Positions 9,582 to 18,058 of a DNA stretch of 64,000 bases are shown piece after piece. Source of the DNA: Microbacterium invictum (GTDB lineage: Bacteria; Actinomycetota; Actinomycetes; Actinomycetales; Microbacteriaceae). Location: assembly GCF_014197265.1 (NCBI RefSeq), contig NZ_JACIFH010000001.1:2790001-2854000 (forward strand). Reading direction: 5' to 3'. The notes under the pieces were generated by a model that ran no database searches, was not told the origin of the DNA, and saw only the letters and a program-made list of their open reading frames with translations. Each line of letters begins with the position of its first letter. Within the stretch, counting starts at the first letter, position 1. Made by a program: the position numbers and the translations under genes.

Positions 9582-10519
9582 GACAGTCGCACCTTCGGAT
9601 TGAGCGCGGCCTGCGCAAGGTCGATGAGTAGATTGACGATGACGGCGATAATCGCGCTGACAACGACGATGCCCATCACGACTGGAATGTCTCCTTGTGC
9701 TGTGGCCTGGACGGTGAGCGAGCCGATGCCAGGGAGCGCGAAGATGTCCTCGACGATGACCGCGCCGCCGATCATGCCGATGAACTGGACGGCGAGCAGC
9801 GCGAGGGCGGGACCACCTGCGTTTCGAAGCACGTTCACGTAGATGACTTGGTTAAGGCTCAGTCCCCGGCTGCGGAGCGTCCGGACGTAGTCACGGGACA
9901 GATCGTCCGTGACTGCACCCCTGACCTGCTGCGAGATTGTTGCGACGCCGCCGATGGACAGGGCGATGATGGGCAACGTCACCGATGCCACCCATCCACC
10001 GAATGAGGTGGTGAACGGAATGTAGCCGGTGGCTTTGAACCAGCCGAGGTTCACGGCGAAGATCAGCACGAGGTATAGCGCGATGAGGAAGCCAGGGATG
10101 GCGAAGCCGATGACTGAAACCAACTGCACGACCCCGTCGACGATTCGTCCCCGCCGCGCAGCCAGGACACCGAGGACAACGGAGACGATTGCGGTGACCA
10201 GAATCGAGCCGATGACGATGGACAAGGTGACCGACAGTCGGCTGGAGAGCTGCACCGTGACTAGTTGACCGTTGAACCACGAGCGACCGAGGTCACCCGT
10301 GAGCGCAGACGTGAGCCAGTCCCAGAACTGTACGTACAGTGGTCTGTCCAGACCCAGCTCTGTCGCCTTCTGCGCTACCAGTTCCTCACTGGCGTTTTGA
10401 CCGAGAAGCGTGCGTGCAATGTTGCCGCTGCCGAGGTACAGCAGCGTGAAGGCAATCACCGTGATCACGACGACCAGTACCACCCCTGAGGCGACGCGGC
10501 GCGCGATGAATGTGAGCAT
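9578..10519 (-). CDS. DppB-type ABC transporter permease
   Basis: A 313-residue inner-membrane permease of the peptide/nickel/oligosaccharide ABC family. It begins with a first TM helix directly after MLTFIARRVASG, has the LGLDRPLYVQFWDWL segment characteristic of DppB, and carries the coupling motif YVRTLRSRGLS. About six TM helices are visible. The ATG at 10519 was chosen because the long upstream in-frame extension (to 10840) is a low-complexity Arg/Ser/Thr shadow of the binding-protein gene. It is the second gene of the operon, separated from the binding-protein gene by a strong stem-loop. It pairs with the fused DppC-DppD protein encoded next. Confidence 0.93.
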   Translation of the reverse strand: MLTFIARRVASGVVLVVVITVIAFTLLYLGSGNIARTLLGQNASEELVAQKATELGLDRPLYVQFWDWLTSALTGDLGRSWFNGQLVTVQLSSRLSVTLSIVIGSILVTAIVSVVLGVLAARRGRIVDGVVQLVSVIGFAIPGFLIALYLVLIFAVNLGWFKATGYIPFTTSFGGWVASVTLPIIALSIGGVATISQQVRGAVTDDLSRDYVRTLRSRGLSLNQVIYVNVLRNAGGPALALLAVQFIGMIGGAVIVEDIFALPGIGSLTVQATAQGDIPVVMGIVVVSAIIAVIVNLLIDLAQAALNPKVRLS

Positions 10520-10555
10520 GGCTCGACTCCCGTGAATGACGATCTCTGGTGAGAG

Positions 10556-10587
10556 CTCGGCCCGCCCGTTGCGTCGGGCGGGCCGAG
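10556..10587 (-). terminator. stem-loop between binding-protein and dppB-like genes
   Basis: A 13-bp perfect inverted repeat (left arm CTCGGCCCGCCCG, 6-nt loop TTGCGT) lies 5 bp after the binding-protein stop codon and before the permease gene. It lacks a T-tract, so it is more likely a partial terminator or an mRNA 3'-end stabiliser. Either role would raise binding-protein output relative to the membrane subunits. The same arrangement recurs at two other binding-protein genes in this window. Confidence 0.75.
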
Positions 10588-10592
10588 AACGA

Positions 10593-12125
10593 CTACTGCT
10601 TCGGCTGGAAGTCGTAGATGTTCGGGTAGGCGTTGGTCGGGAGCATCTTGACGGTCGTGTTGGCGTCCGTCGCGACGCTGCCCTGGACGCGGTAGAACGG
10701 CGCGAACCAGGCCTGCTCGACGATGTACTTGTTGAGTTCCTTCGCTTTGTCCGCCTGCGTCGCCTCGTCGCCGTACTGAATCTCCCGGATGAGGCCGTTG
10801 ACGGTCTCGTCCTCCGTGTGAAACGGGTTGAAGACGGCATTGGGGGTAATCATGAACTGGATCAATTGCCAATCCGGGTTCTGTTCAAGTGCCATGTACG
10901 AAGCCGGGTACTTCGGCGCGAGCAGGTCAGTGATGAAGTTGCCCGCCGGGACATCGGTCGCCTCGACTGTGATCCCGATGTCGGCAAGTTGTTGTTCGAT
11001 AAGCGCGTACGTCGCAGGCGGGAACACGGCGATCGTGGGCATCGAGATGGTGAGCCCGTCCGCGTAGCCGGCTTCGGCGAGGAGTTCCTTCGCCTTCTCC
11101 GGGTCGTAGTCGTAGTAGCTGTCCAGCTCGGGGTCGTACGCGGGCGACTCTCCTCCGAAGACCTGCGTGGTGACTGTGCCGTACTCCCCGTAGAGCGCCT
11201 TTAGAAGGCCCGGGCGGTCGAACGCGAAGTTGATAGCCTGCCGCACCTTGACGTCGGCGAGCGCGGGGTTCATCGTTCCGTCGCGGTCGAGCAGCAGCAC
11301 GCCCTCGAAGTCCAGCTCGTTGGCGTTGATGGTCCAACCGGCAGCCTCGACCTCAGGGATCGCGTTGTTCGTCACCTTGACGCCGTTCGCCTCGCCGGCC
11401 TTGATGGCGTTCACCTGCGCCGTGTTGTCACCGAGGACGTTGATGACGAGGTTCTCGTAGTGCTGGACGTCGGGATTCCAGTAACCGGGGTTCCGCGTGT
11501 ACGCATACGTCGACCCGGTGACAGTCGCCGCGGTGTCGAGGATGTACGGGCCCGAACCGACCGGGTTTGTCGCAACATCTTCGCTGTCCAACGATGCCTC
11601 GGCACCGACGAGGCCTGGGTCACGCGTCAGGTAGTTGAGCATCGCGGGATCGGGTGCCGCGAGCGTGATGACCACCGTCGTGTCGTCGGGCGCCTCGAAG
11701 CTCGTCACTCCTGCGAAGTAGCCGGCGTCCGGAGAGGTGCCCTCCTTGAATCGCTGCAGGTTCTTCACGACAACGTCCGCGGTGAGCTTGGAGTCGTCTG
11801 TGAATGTGACGTTGTCACGGATGGTGAGGGTGAGCACGGTGTTGTCGTCGTTGTACGACCACTCGGTCGCAAGCCACGGCTCGATAGTGCCCTCGGGGGT
11901 GGCAAGGAGCAGCGTGTCAAACACCGCCTGGTAGTACGGAGCGGCGTTACCCCACTGCGAGCCCGAGGGATCGAACGTGGTCGGCGATCCCACTGCTCCG
12001 AGCGTCAGCGTTCCGCCTTCTCCAGTGCCTTCGTTGTCACCTGCCCCTCCGGTGCAAGCGCTGAGGGCCAGCGCGGCGGTGACGGCGAGCGCCGCTGCTG
12101 TCGCGGCCTTCTTCCATCGGATCAT
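10593..12125 (-). CDS. ABC transporter solute-binding lipoprotein, family 5
   Basis: A 510-residue extracellular solute-binding protein of the SBP_bac_5 (DppA/OppA) family. It has a lipoprotein signal (MIRWKKAATAAALAV followed by the lipobox LSAC), so it should be anchored to the outer face of the membrane. Typical family-5 text follows (FDPSGSQWGNAAPYYQAVFDTL, VRQAINFAFDR). The start at 12125 is preferred to the upstream ATG at 12158 because it begins the signal peptide and has AGAGGA 7-8 bases upstream. It is the first gene of the minus-strand glycoside operon and presumably sets its specificity. Glycosidase neighbours suggest an oligosaccharide or plant glycoside ligand, by inference. Confidence 0.93.
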   Translation of the reverse strand: MIRWKKAATAAALAVTAALALSACTGGAGDNEGTGEGGTLTLGAVGSPTTFDPSGSQWGNAAPYYQAVFDTLLLATPEGTIEPWLATEWSYNDDNTVLTLTIRDNVTFTDDSKLTADVVVKNLQRFKEGTSPDAGYFAGVTSFEAPDDTTVVITLAAPDPAMLNYLTRDPGLVGAEASLDSEDVATNPVGSGPYILDTAATVTGSTYAYTRNPGYWNPDVQHYENLVINVLGDNTAQVNAIKAGEANGVKVTNNAIPEVEAAGWTINANELDFEGVLLLDRDGTMNPALADVKVRQAINFAFDRPGLLKALYGEYGTVTTQVFGGESPAYDPELDSYYDYDPEKAKELLAEAGYADGLTISMPTIAVFPPATYALIEQQLADIGITVEATDVPAGNFITDLLAPKYPASYMALEQNPDWQLIQFMITPNAVFNPFHTEDETVNGLIREIQYGDEATQADKAKELNKYIVEQAWFAPFYRVQGSVATDANTTVKMLPTNAYPNIYDFQPKQ

Positions 12126-12298
12126 CTTCGAGTCCTCTAGGTTCGGGGGCGATGCCACTCTGGACCGCCGGTGGACACAGACGCTAACATGAATTCTGAG
12201 TATTTACTAGATTTTGCGAGAACACTCCGAGCACGAGCTCGGTTTTCGCCCGGAGCAGAACGGTCTGGATCCGGATGATGGTTGGATTGGTCGCAACA

Positions 12299-12943
12299 AT
12301 GACGAACGCAGCAGACGAGTCGCCGAGGCACGCCCCTCGGGGTGCATACGCCAAGTCAGCGCGCACTCAGGCAGCGATACTTGAGGCCGCGCTGGAGGTC
12401 TATGCCGAGTCGGGATACCGCTCTGGGACCCTTCGGGGGGTGGCGGATCGTGTCGGAATCAGCGAAGCCGGTCTGCTCCATCACTTTCCGAGCAAGAGTG
12501 CGCTGCTCGCCGCGGCACTCGACCGCCGTGACAAGCAAGCTGAGCTTGTCATCGATTTTGATGCAAGCGGTCCTGAGATCCTCCGCGGGTTGATACGAGT
12601 GGTCGAGCAGAATGCCACAACACCAGGCGTCGTCGACCTCTTCTGCCTTCTTTCCTCCGAGGCCACTTCACCTAAACACCCTGCTCACGACTACTTCGTG
12701 AAGCGGTATGAGTACGCCCGCTCAAGCATTCGCCGCGCCTTCGAAAAGCTGAGAGATGATGGACTTCTTCGAGAAGGTGTCACAGCCGAGCGTGCCTCGG
12801 TAGCGACTATCGCTCTGATGGACGGTCTCCAGGTCCAGTGGCTGCTGGATCGCCAGGCGCTTGACATGGCGACCGAACTGAAAGCCTTGCTCGCGTTACT
12901 GGTTCGAATGGACTTTCATGACGCGAGCGGATCTAGGATCTGA
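12299..12943 (+). CDS. TetR-family transcriptional regulator (first of tandem pair)
   Basis: A 214-residue TetR-type repressor. The N-terminal helix-turn-helix covers about residues 20-65 (RTQAAILEAALEVYAESGYRS through ISEAGLLHHFPSKSALL), and a ligand-binding C-terminal domain follows. It is divergent from the glycoside importer operon, with 173 bp between the two start codons, so that operon is the likely target. The ATG at 12299 starts the protein at MTNAADE. An earlier in-frame ATG at 12275 is possible but lacks a better ribosome site. The next gene encodes a same-size paralogue (both contain RGAYAKSA near the N-terminus) and follows after only 2 bp. The ligand is unknown, probably a sugar derived from the imported glycoside. 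Confidence 0.88.
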   Translation: MTNAADESPRHAPRGAYAKSARTQAAILEAALEVYAESGYRSGTLRGVADRVGISEAGLLHHFPSKSALLAAALDRRDKQAELVIDFDASGPEILRGLIRVVEQNATTPGVVDLFCLLSSEATSPKHPAHDYFVKRYEYARSSIRRAFEKLRDDGLLREGVTAERASVATIALMDGLQVQWLLDRQALDMATELKALLALLVRMDFHDASGSRI

Positions 12944-12945
12944 AC

Positions 12946-13590
12946 GTGGCAAAGCAAGTCCGCCCACGAGGCGCCTACGCGAAGAGCGCGACCCGTCGCG
13001 CCGCGATAGCGCAGGCGGTACTCGACCTCGTCAATGAGCGAGGGCATCGGGCGGTGACCTCACTTGAAGTCGCTCGTCGCGCGGAGATGAACGAGTCGAC
13101 CGTTCTGTACCACTTCCCCACGAGAGAGGATTTGCTCGTAGCCGCGATGCAGCACGCAGAACGACACCCCTTGTCTCGTATCACCGACACCGGCGTGAGC
13201 TTGTACGAGATCGCCGCCGAGCATGCAGTGATGGGCGTCGCGCACATTAACTACAGTCGCCTCTTTGTGACGATGCAAGCTGAGGCCACCGATCCCTCTC
13301 ACCCTGCTCACGAGTGGTTTCTGCGTCACAATGCCGGCTCGATTGCAGTCCTCGCGAGGGACATCCGCACGCGTCAGGAAGATGGCCTTGCTGACCCTGG
13401 CATCGATGCCGTTCGGGCGGCGAGACAGATCGTCGCAGTATGGGACGGGCTGCAGGCTCAGTGGCTGATCGATCCGTCGTTCGATATTGGCGCGGAACTT
13501 ACCGCGGCGATGGCCGCGATAGCTCAGTCCCGAGAAGTGGGCCCACCGGCGGAGACTGCCTCGCTTAGCACTCACCGCCCAGAAGGATGA
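12946..13590 (+). CDS. TetR-family transcriptional regulator (second of tandem pair)
   Basis: A 214-residue TetR family protein beginning with GTG at 12946, two bases after the preceding tetR gene and co-transcribed with it. The HTH lies at about residues 12-57 (ESTVLYHFPTREDLL recognition region). The effector domain resembles that of the first copy (MQAEATDPSHPAHEWF versus SSEATSPKHPAHDYF). This suggests an old tandem duplication rather than two unrelated acquisitions. The pair could act as a heterodimer or read two ligands; this is inference. It is the last gene before a 570-bp gene-free stretch. Confidence 0.86.
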   Translation: MAKQVRPRGAYAKSATRRAAIAQAVLDLVNERGHRAVTSLEVARRAEMNESTVLYHFPTREDLLVAAMQHAERHPLSRITDTGVSLYEIAAEHAVMGVAHINYSRLFVTMQAEATDPSHPAHEWFLRHNAGSIAVLARDIRTRQEDGLADPGIDAVRAARQIVAVWDGLQAQWLIDPSFDIGAELTAAMAAIAQSREVGPPAETASLSTHRPEG

Positions 13591-14161
13591 TGCGGACACA
13601 CCTAACGCAAGCTCCTTCGGGCCGAAGGGTGCATCCAAGGCACAGTCGAACCCGTTGCGAAAACTGAGCGCAGGAAACAATCCGGGCCGACGACGGGCCG
13701 CGCAGAGCGACTGACTACGTGGTGCCTCGGCCGACCACCTCACCTGGCCCGAGCTCGGTCAAGGGGAGGCCCCTTCTCAGTGGCTGGCCAAGATCCTCGC
13801 TGGTCGGTTCACGCAAGAAGGTGACCGGGGACTGGCCTGCGGATGACGCGCACCACATCGGACAGGTTGAGAGTTCGAGCAAGTGATGACCGCCGCGAAG
13901 GGCGTCGCGTCCTTGAAGCGCGCCGCCTGGTGGCGACGGCCATCACTCGGGTTCAGGCCCCTAGATGCCCATTCCCGTGCCGAACTTGCTGACCGCGATC
14001 GACCCTGCGGGAGCACCTTCCGTAGGAGGGGGTACCGGTTGCCGCGAGATCACCCCTGGCGTGAGTACGTCGCAGAACGAGCGAGGGGATCAGTGCGAGC
14101 GCCCGTTGACTCCGGGCCACCAAAGATCCAAATTGGTATACCAAGATGTTAGGATCGCGGT
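13591..14161. other. gene-free stretch at a block boundary
   Basis: About 570 bp between the second tetR gene and the GntR gene, with no convincing coding sequence on either strand. Short open frames (for example 13965-14186) lack a ribosome site and family resemblance. The right edge holds the GntR operator and the -10 element described separately. The stretch may be a decayed gene or an insertion scar separating the glycoside block from the oxidative sugar-acid block. I could identify no transposase remnant, terminal repeat or attachment site in it. Confidence 0.5.
14133..14155 (+). promoter_or_regulatory. GntR (FadR-type) operator and -10 element
   Basis: TTGGTATACCAA at 14133-14144 is a perfect 12-bp palindrome matching the TnGTnnnACnA style of FadR-subfamily GntR operators. 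A TAGGAT -10-like hexamer lies at 14150-14155, seven bases before the ATG of the GntR gene. Transcription may therefore start at or very near the start codon (leaderless), with the operator just upstream of the -10. This predicts autoregulation and control of the four-gene operon. Confidence 0.6.
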
Positions 14162-14872
14162 ATGCCTAATTTCCTCGTTGACGTAGCCGCGCCGCTGGAT
14201 CGGCTCCCGTCGATTCGAGCCGAATCTCACGGCGATCGTGTTCAGGCCGCGCTGCAGCAGGCGATCCTCGATGGACGTCTGCCTCAGGGCGCGCCGTTGG
14301 TCGAGCGTGAACTCGCCGAACAACTCGGCGTATCGAAGACTCCTGTGCGTGAGGCGCTCAAGCGTCTCGAGTCGAGCGGACTCGTGGAGTCGTCGTACCG
14401 GTCAGTGACCGTCCGTAGACTCGACGCGAACATTGTCCGGTCCCTGCATGACGCACGCCTAGTAGTTGAGCCCGAGGCCGTTCGGCTGGGTGTCCTGAAA
14501 GTCGGTGCGGGCGAACGGGCGAGTGCTCGCAGAGCGCTCGACATCGCGCATGCCGCCATTGGTTCGGGCGACACTGCGATGCTCGGAATCGCGAATCGCG
14601 GCTTCCATCAAGAGCTCTATCGACTGTGCGCCAACGAGTGGCTGGTCGAGTTCCTCGACAAGCTTCAGGCGCTGAGCACGTTCGTGGCTACGGCGGGCTG
14701 GCGTCTGGATCCGACCTTCGATGCCGAGGCGGAGGAACATCGGGAGATTTTGCATGCCGTCGAGAGAGGTGATGCCGAAGCCGCGGCGTCGCTCACCCGA
14801 GATCACATCGGTGCCGCATCCCGGGCGCTCTTGGACTCGCTGAAACGCCAGGGAGAGGGAGGCGCGGAATGA
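14162..14872 (+). CDS. GntR-family regulator, FadR (FCD) subfamily
   Basis: A 236-residue repressor. The winged HTH is at about 25-90 (VQAALQQAILDGRLPQGAPLVERELAEQLGVSKTPVREALKRLE is the classical GntR reading). An all-helical FCD domain (about 100-225) has the expected metal or acid-binding polar residues (DARLVVEPEA, FHQELYRL, EEHREILHAVERGD). It heads an operon of an enolase-superfamily enzyme, an SDR and a DapA-like lyase, all joined by 4-bp overlaps, so the inducer is probably a sugar acid of that pathway. A palindromic operator sits 18 bp before the start, consistent with autoregulation. The family is certain; the effector is inferred. Confidence 0.93.
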   Translation: MPNFLVDVAAPLDRLPSIRAESHGDRVQAALQQAILDGRLPQGAPLVERELAEQLGVSKTPVREALKRLESSGLVESSYRSVTVRRLDANIVRSLHDARLVVEPEAVRLGVLKVGAGERASARRALDIAHAAIGSGDTAMLGIANRGFHQELYRLCANEWLVEFLDKLQALSTFVATAGWRLDPTFDAEAEEHREILHAVERGDAEAAASLTRDHIGAASRALLDSLKRQGEGGAE

Positions 14873-16035
14873 GTGCCATCATCACGTCGGTCACACTCAC
14901 ATCGGTGACCGCGCCCCGCGCGGGAATCTCTTGCGGCCACGTCATCGTCGAGATTGCTGCAGGACTGGACGGTGTCGTCGGCGTGGGGGAGATGTCGGAT
15001 TTCCAGCATCTTCCGATGTATCACCCCAACGTGGCCGATCTCGAGCGAACGATCAACGGGCTGCTCGTCGGGCGAGACGTCCGACGAACGAACGTGATCG
15101 ATGAGGTCATGCGCGAGGCGTTCCCGCACTCGGGAAGCCTGTACGACAAGGGGAGTGTGATCCGCGGCGGTGTCGATATCGCCCTCTGGGATGCGCGGGC
15201 GAAACTGCTGGACGTCAATGTCGGAGAGCTGCTCGGAGGGCGAGTCCGTGAGGCTCTCCCCATCGCATTCCCCATCTTCCGACAGCAGTCCGAGGCCGAC
15301 GTCGAAGCGAATCTCGACATCGTCGACACGATGCTCGAGAGAGGATTCTCGCGGTTCCGCGTGTACGTCGGTCGGGACTTCGCGCTGGACCGACGGTTTC
15401 TCGAAGCATGCGTCGGTGCGTACGGGGACAGGATTTCCATCAAGTCGCTGGATTTCTCCAATCTCGTCTCCGCGCAGGCAGCGGCGCGCTTCATCAACCA
15501 GACGAGCGACCTCGGCTTCGAATTCGTCGAGGCGCCTTCGAGGGCCGGGGATGTGGACGGCATGCGCTTCGTCCGCGATCGGACCGGCATCCCCGTCAGC
15601 GAGCACGCGGCGGGGGAGCGATCTGCCCTCGCTCTCATTACCTCAGGCGCGGTGGACGTGTTGAACGTCGGACTTTTTGTGCTCGGTGGCATCACCGGTG
15701 CGCAGCGCGTGCTCGGTATCGCGGAGGCCGCCAGCATCCCGTGTCTGATCGGAACCACGCAGGAACTCGCGATCGGAACGGCCGCCGCAGCGCACGTCGG
15801 CACATGCAGCCCCGGCGCCACCGCAGCCGGCGATCCGGTCGGACCTCTGCTCTACACCCGCGATGTGGTGACCGAGCCGCTCGAATTCCGCGATTCCGCG
15901 CTCGTGCCTCCGTCCGGTCCCGGGCTCGGTGTGCAGATCGATCCGCAGCTGCTCGAAGCGGCCCACGAACCACTGAGCTGGAGCGCGACGGACGCCCGCA
16001 GCGCCATCGACCGGACGGGAGCGCGAGCGAAATGA
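14869..16035 (+). CDS. mandelate racemase/muconate lactonizing enzyme family protein, atypical active site
   Basis: A 388-residue enolase-superfamily protein with the N-terminal capping domain and TIM-barrel signature (GVDIALWDARAKLLDVNVGELLGG, about 101-124). Relatives dehydrate sugar acids, open sugar-acid lactones or racemise hydroxy acids. The usual catalytic KxK after strand 2 is replaced by RFRVYVG (162-168). Asp195 and Glu221 (FVEAP) fit two metal ligands. The third region reads PVSEHAAG (Glu245). The later Lys/Asp or His general-base positions (LNVGLFVLGG, LIGTTQEL) are non-standard. The ATG overlaps the GntR stop (ATGA). Its neighbours (an SDR, a DapA-like lyase and a distant 2-oxoglutarate semialdehyde dehydrogenase) suggest a lactone cycloisomerase or sugar-acid dehydratase step. 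The altered residues mean the reaction cannot be named. Confidence 0.8.
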   Translation: MSAIITSVTLTSVTAPRAGISCGHVIVEIAAGLDGVVGVGEMSDFQHLPMYHPNVADLERTINGLLVGRDVRRTNVIDEVMREAFPHSGSLYDKGSVIRGGVDIALWDARAKLLDVNVGELLGGRVREALPIAFPIFRQQSEADVEANLDIVDTMLERGFSRFRVYVGRDFALDRRFLEACVGAYGDRISIKSLDFSNLVSAQAAARFINQTSDLGFEFVEAPSRAGDVDGMRFVRDRTGIPVSEHAAGERSALALITSGAVDVLNVGLFVLGGITGAQRVLGIAEAASIPCLIGTTQELAIGTAAAAHVGTCSPGATAAGDPVGPLLYTRDVVTEPLEFRDSALVPPSGPGLGVQIDPQLLEAAHEPLSWSATDARSAIDRTGARAK

Positions 16036-16835
16036 CGGAGACAACGCGCAGGATTGTGCTGGTGACCGGTGGTAGTCGCAATCTCGGACGAGCCATCTGC
16101 CGACGCTTCGCGTCGGACGGAGCGACGGTCATCGTGAACGGGGTACACCCCGGCGAGGCGCAGAGCGTGGCCGAGGAATTGCGTGCCGGAAGGGCGGATG
16201 CCGTGGGCATCGACGCCGACGTGTCCGACCCGGCCGACGTTGACGCGATGTTTGCTCGAATCAGGGTCGATTACGGCCGCCTCGACGTGCTCGTCAACAA
16301 TGCCGCTCTCACCCTCGTCGGACGGGTTCCGCTGACGGAACTGACTGTCGAGGATTGGGATCGGGTGTTCGCGGTCAATGCGCGCGGCATGTTCCTCTGC
16401 ACCCGCGGAGCATTGCCTCTACTGACGGCTCGCGGCGCGGCCATCGTCAACATCTCCTCCATCGGAGCTTCCAAGGCGCACCGCGAAGCAGCCGCGTACG
16501 ATGCGTCGAAGGGGGCGATCGAGGCGTTCACGCGCGCGGCGGCGATCGAACTCGCGCCCCAATCGATCCGAGTCAACGCGGTCGCCCCGGGGGCCGTTTC
16601 CAACGCAGAATACGAGCAGATCCCCAACAGTAGGAAGCGGATCGAGGCCGAGCCCATCCCGCTCGGACGTATCGGACGCGGCGATGAGATCGCGGATGCG
16701 GTCGCATACCTGGCTTCGGATGCGGCGTCCTATGTGACTGGACACGTGCTGACGATCGACGGAGGCCTCACCGCGCAATCACGCCAGAGATCGGCCGAGA
16801 TAGACATCCACGCCAGAACAGGACGCACATCGTGA
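16032..16835 (+). CDS. SDR-family NAD(P)-dependent oxidoreductase
   Basis: A 267-residue classical short-chain dehydrogenase. It has the cofactor motif TGGSRNLG (about 13-20), NNAA (about 90-93), a catalytic Ser in ISSIG, and YxxxK as YDASKG. The C-terminal IDGG motif is also present. It is FabG-like in length and layout, unlike the extended uronate dehydrogenases. ATGA overlaps join it to the enolase-superfamily gene before it, and GTGA to the lyase gene after it. A role as first dehydrogenase (sugar or uronate to lactone) or as a side-step epimerising oxidation is inferred from context. A longer upstream frame exists but lies inside the previous gene. Confidence 0.88.
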   Translation: MTETTRRIVLVTGGSRNLGRAICRRFASDGATVIVNGVHPGEAQSVAEELRAGRADAVGIDADVSDPADVDAMFARIRVDYGRLDVLVNNAALTLVGRVPLTELTVEDWDRVFAVNARGMFLCTRGALPLLTARGAAIVNISSIGASKAHREAAAYDASKGAIEAFTRAAAIELAPQSIRVNAVAPGAVSNAEYEQIPNSRKRIEAEPIPLGRIGRGDEIADAVAYLASDAASYVTGHVLTIDGGLTAQSRQRSAEIDIHARTGRTS

Positions 16836-17770
16836 ATCACCACGCCGGCTCGATCGAGAACGCCCTCCGCGGAGTGACGGCGGTGCTCGTCACCCCTTAT
16901 CGCGAGGGCCAACTCGATGTTGGCACTCTCGCGGACCTCGCCTCACGCGTCGACCGCGCAGGGATTCATGCCATCACCGCGCTGGGCAATACGGCCGAAG
17001 TGTTCCAGTTGACGCGCGCAGAGCGGTCCGCGTACATCGAAGCGACGGCAGACGCGGCCCAGGACGCATTGCTCGTCGCGGGGGTAGCAGGCAGCCTCGC
17101 AGAATCCCTGGCAGATATCGACGTCGCAGGCTCGCAGGGATACCGCGCTGCGATGCTCCACGAGCCGGTGGATCCGTTCGGCGACAGCCAAGGGCTCCTG
17201 GAGTTCTATCTCCAAGCCGCCGACCGCACAGCACTGCCCCTGGTCCTCTACCTTCGGACGAGTCGACTCGCTGGCCCCGCGCTGCGGGACCTCGTGCGGC
17301 ACCCCTCCATCGCGGGAGTGAAGTACGCGCGTCCGGGCATCGACGATCTGACGCACGCTCTCGCCGACGATGCGGGCGCCGACTGCGTCTGGGTGAACGG
17401 CTCGGCCGAGTCCCGCGCCCCGGAGTTCCTGGAGCTGGGTCTCACCGGATTCACCTCGGGCATCGCGAACGCACGCCCCGACATCGCCCTCGGCGTTCAT
17501 CGCGCCCTGGTCAGCCGCGACCGTGCGGCGCTCGATCGCGCGCTCGCGCTGGCGGCGCCGATCGAGCGACTGCGGGCTGACGGACACGGCAAGTACAACG
17601 TGTCGGTGTTGAAAGAGATGCTTCGTGCGATCGGACTGGAAACCGGCCCGGTTCGTCCGCCCCACTCACCGTTGCCGCCGCGGGAGCGCGACGAGCTGCA
17701 CCGCGTGCTCGCGGGTACGCGAGTGGGCATTGCGCAAGAAAGTACCGGAAGTGAACCCCCCGGGCGCTAG
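16832..17770 (+). CDS. DapA/NanA-family lyase (dihydrodipicolinate synthase-like)
   Basis: A 312-residue class I lyase or dehydratase of the DHDPS/N-acetylneuraminate lyase superfamily. The Schiff-base Lys lies in SIAGVKYA (about 165-172). The Tyr that assists it fits VLYLR, and the substrate carboxylate loop reads GNTAE instead of GTTGE. The last point argues against true DapA and for a sugar-acid enzyme such as a 2-keto-3-deoxy-aldonate aldolase or dehydratase. GTG start in GTGA overlap with the SDR stop. It is the last gene of the GntR operon. With the 2-oxoglutarate semialdehyde dehydrogenase at 26087 it could form the end of an oxidative sugar-acid pathway, by inference. Confidence 0.85.
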   Translation: MNHHAGSIENALRGVTAVLVTPYREGQLDVGTLADLASRVDRAGIHAITALGNTAEVFQLTRAERSAYIEATADAAQDALLVAGVAGSLAESLADIDVAGSQGYRAAMLHEPVDPFGDSQGLLEFYLQAADRTALPLVLYLRTSRLAGPALRDLVRHPSIAGVKYARPGIDDLTHALADDAGADCVWVNGSAESRAPEFLELGLTGFTSGIANARPDIALGVHRALVSRDRAALDRALALAAPIERLRADGHGKYNVSVLKEMLRAIGLETGPVRPPHSPLPPRERDELHRVLAGTRVGIAQESTGSEPPGR

Positions 17771-18058
17771 TTCGCCCGCGAGCGCCCGCGTACCGTCGAA
17801 TCGTTCCACGACCGATGCCGACACGGGAACGAGAGTTGGGCGAGGGAGCATGACGCAATGACCGGCGAGACCGACCTCTCCGTGAGGGGTCGCTCGCAGC
17901 GACGTCGCCTCCACCGCGCATCCTCGACCTGACATGCGTGCGCGGGCTGACCGGGCCGGGAACGACACACAGATTGACACGATCCTGCCTGACGGCCACG
18001 CCGGGTGGTCGTGCGAACGGCAACGCGTCATCCGCAGACGAACAAAACCCGGAGTAAC

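Noticed and set aside
12227..12246. Small hairpin CCGAGC-ACGA-GCTCGG followed by TTTT before the first tetR gene
   Set aside because: The 6-bp stem and 4-nt T-run are too weak to call a terminator or attenuator without expression data.
13965..14186. Open frame in the gene-free region before the GntR gene
   Set aside because: It has no ribosome site, no recognisable family, runs through the operator and overlaps the GntR start in another frame.
17858..17932. 24-codon open frame (starting MTGETDLSVRGRSQ) between the DapA-like and dehydrogenase genes
   Set aside because: The ribosome site is mediocre, it is not coupled to any gene, and the composition is that of non-coding high-G+C DNA.
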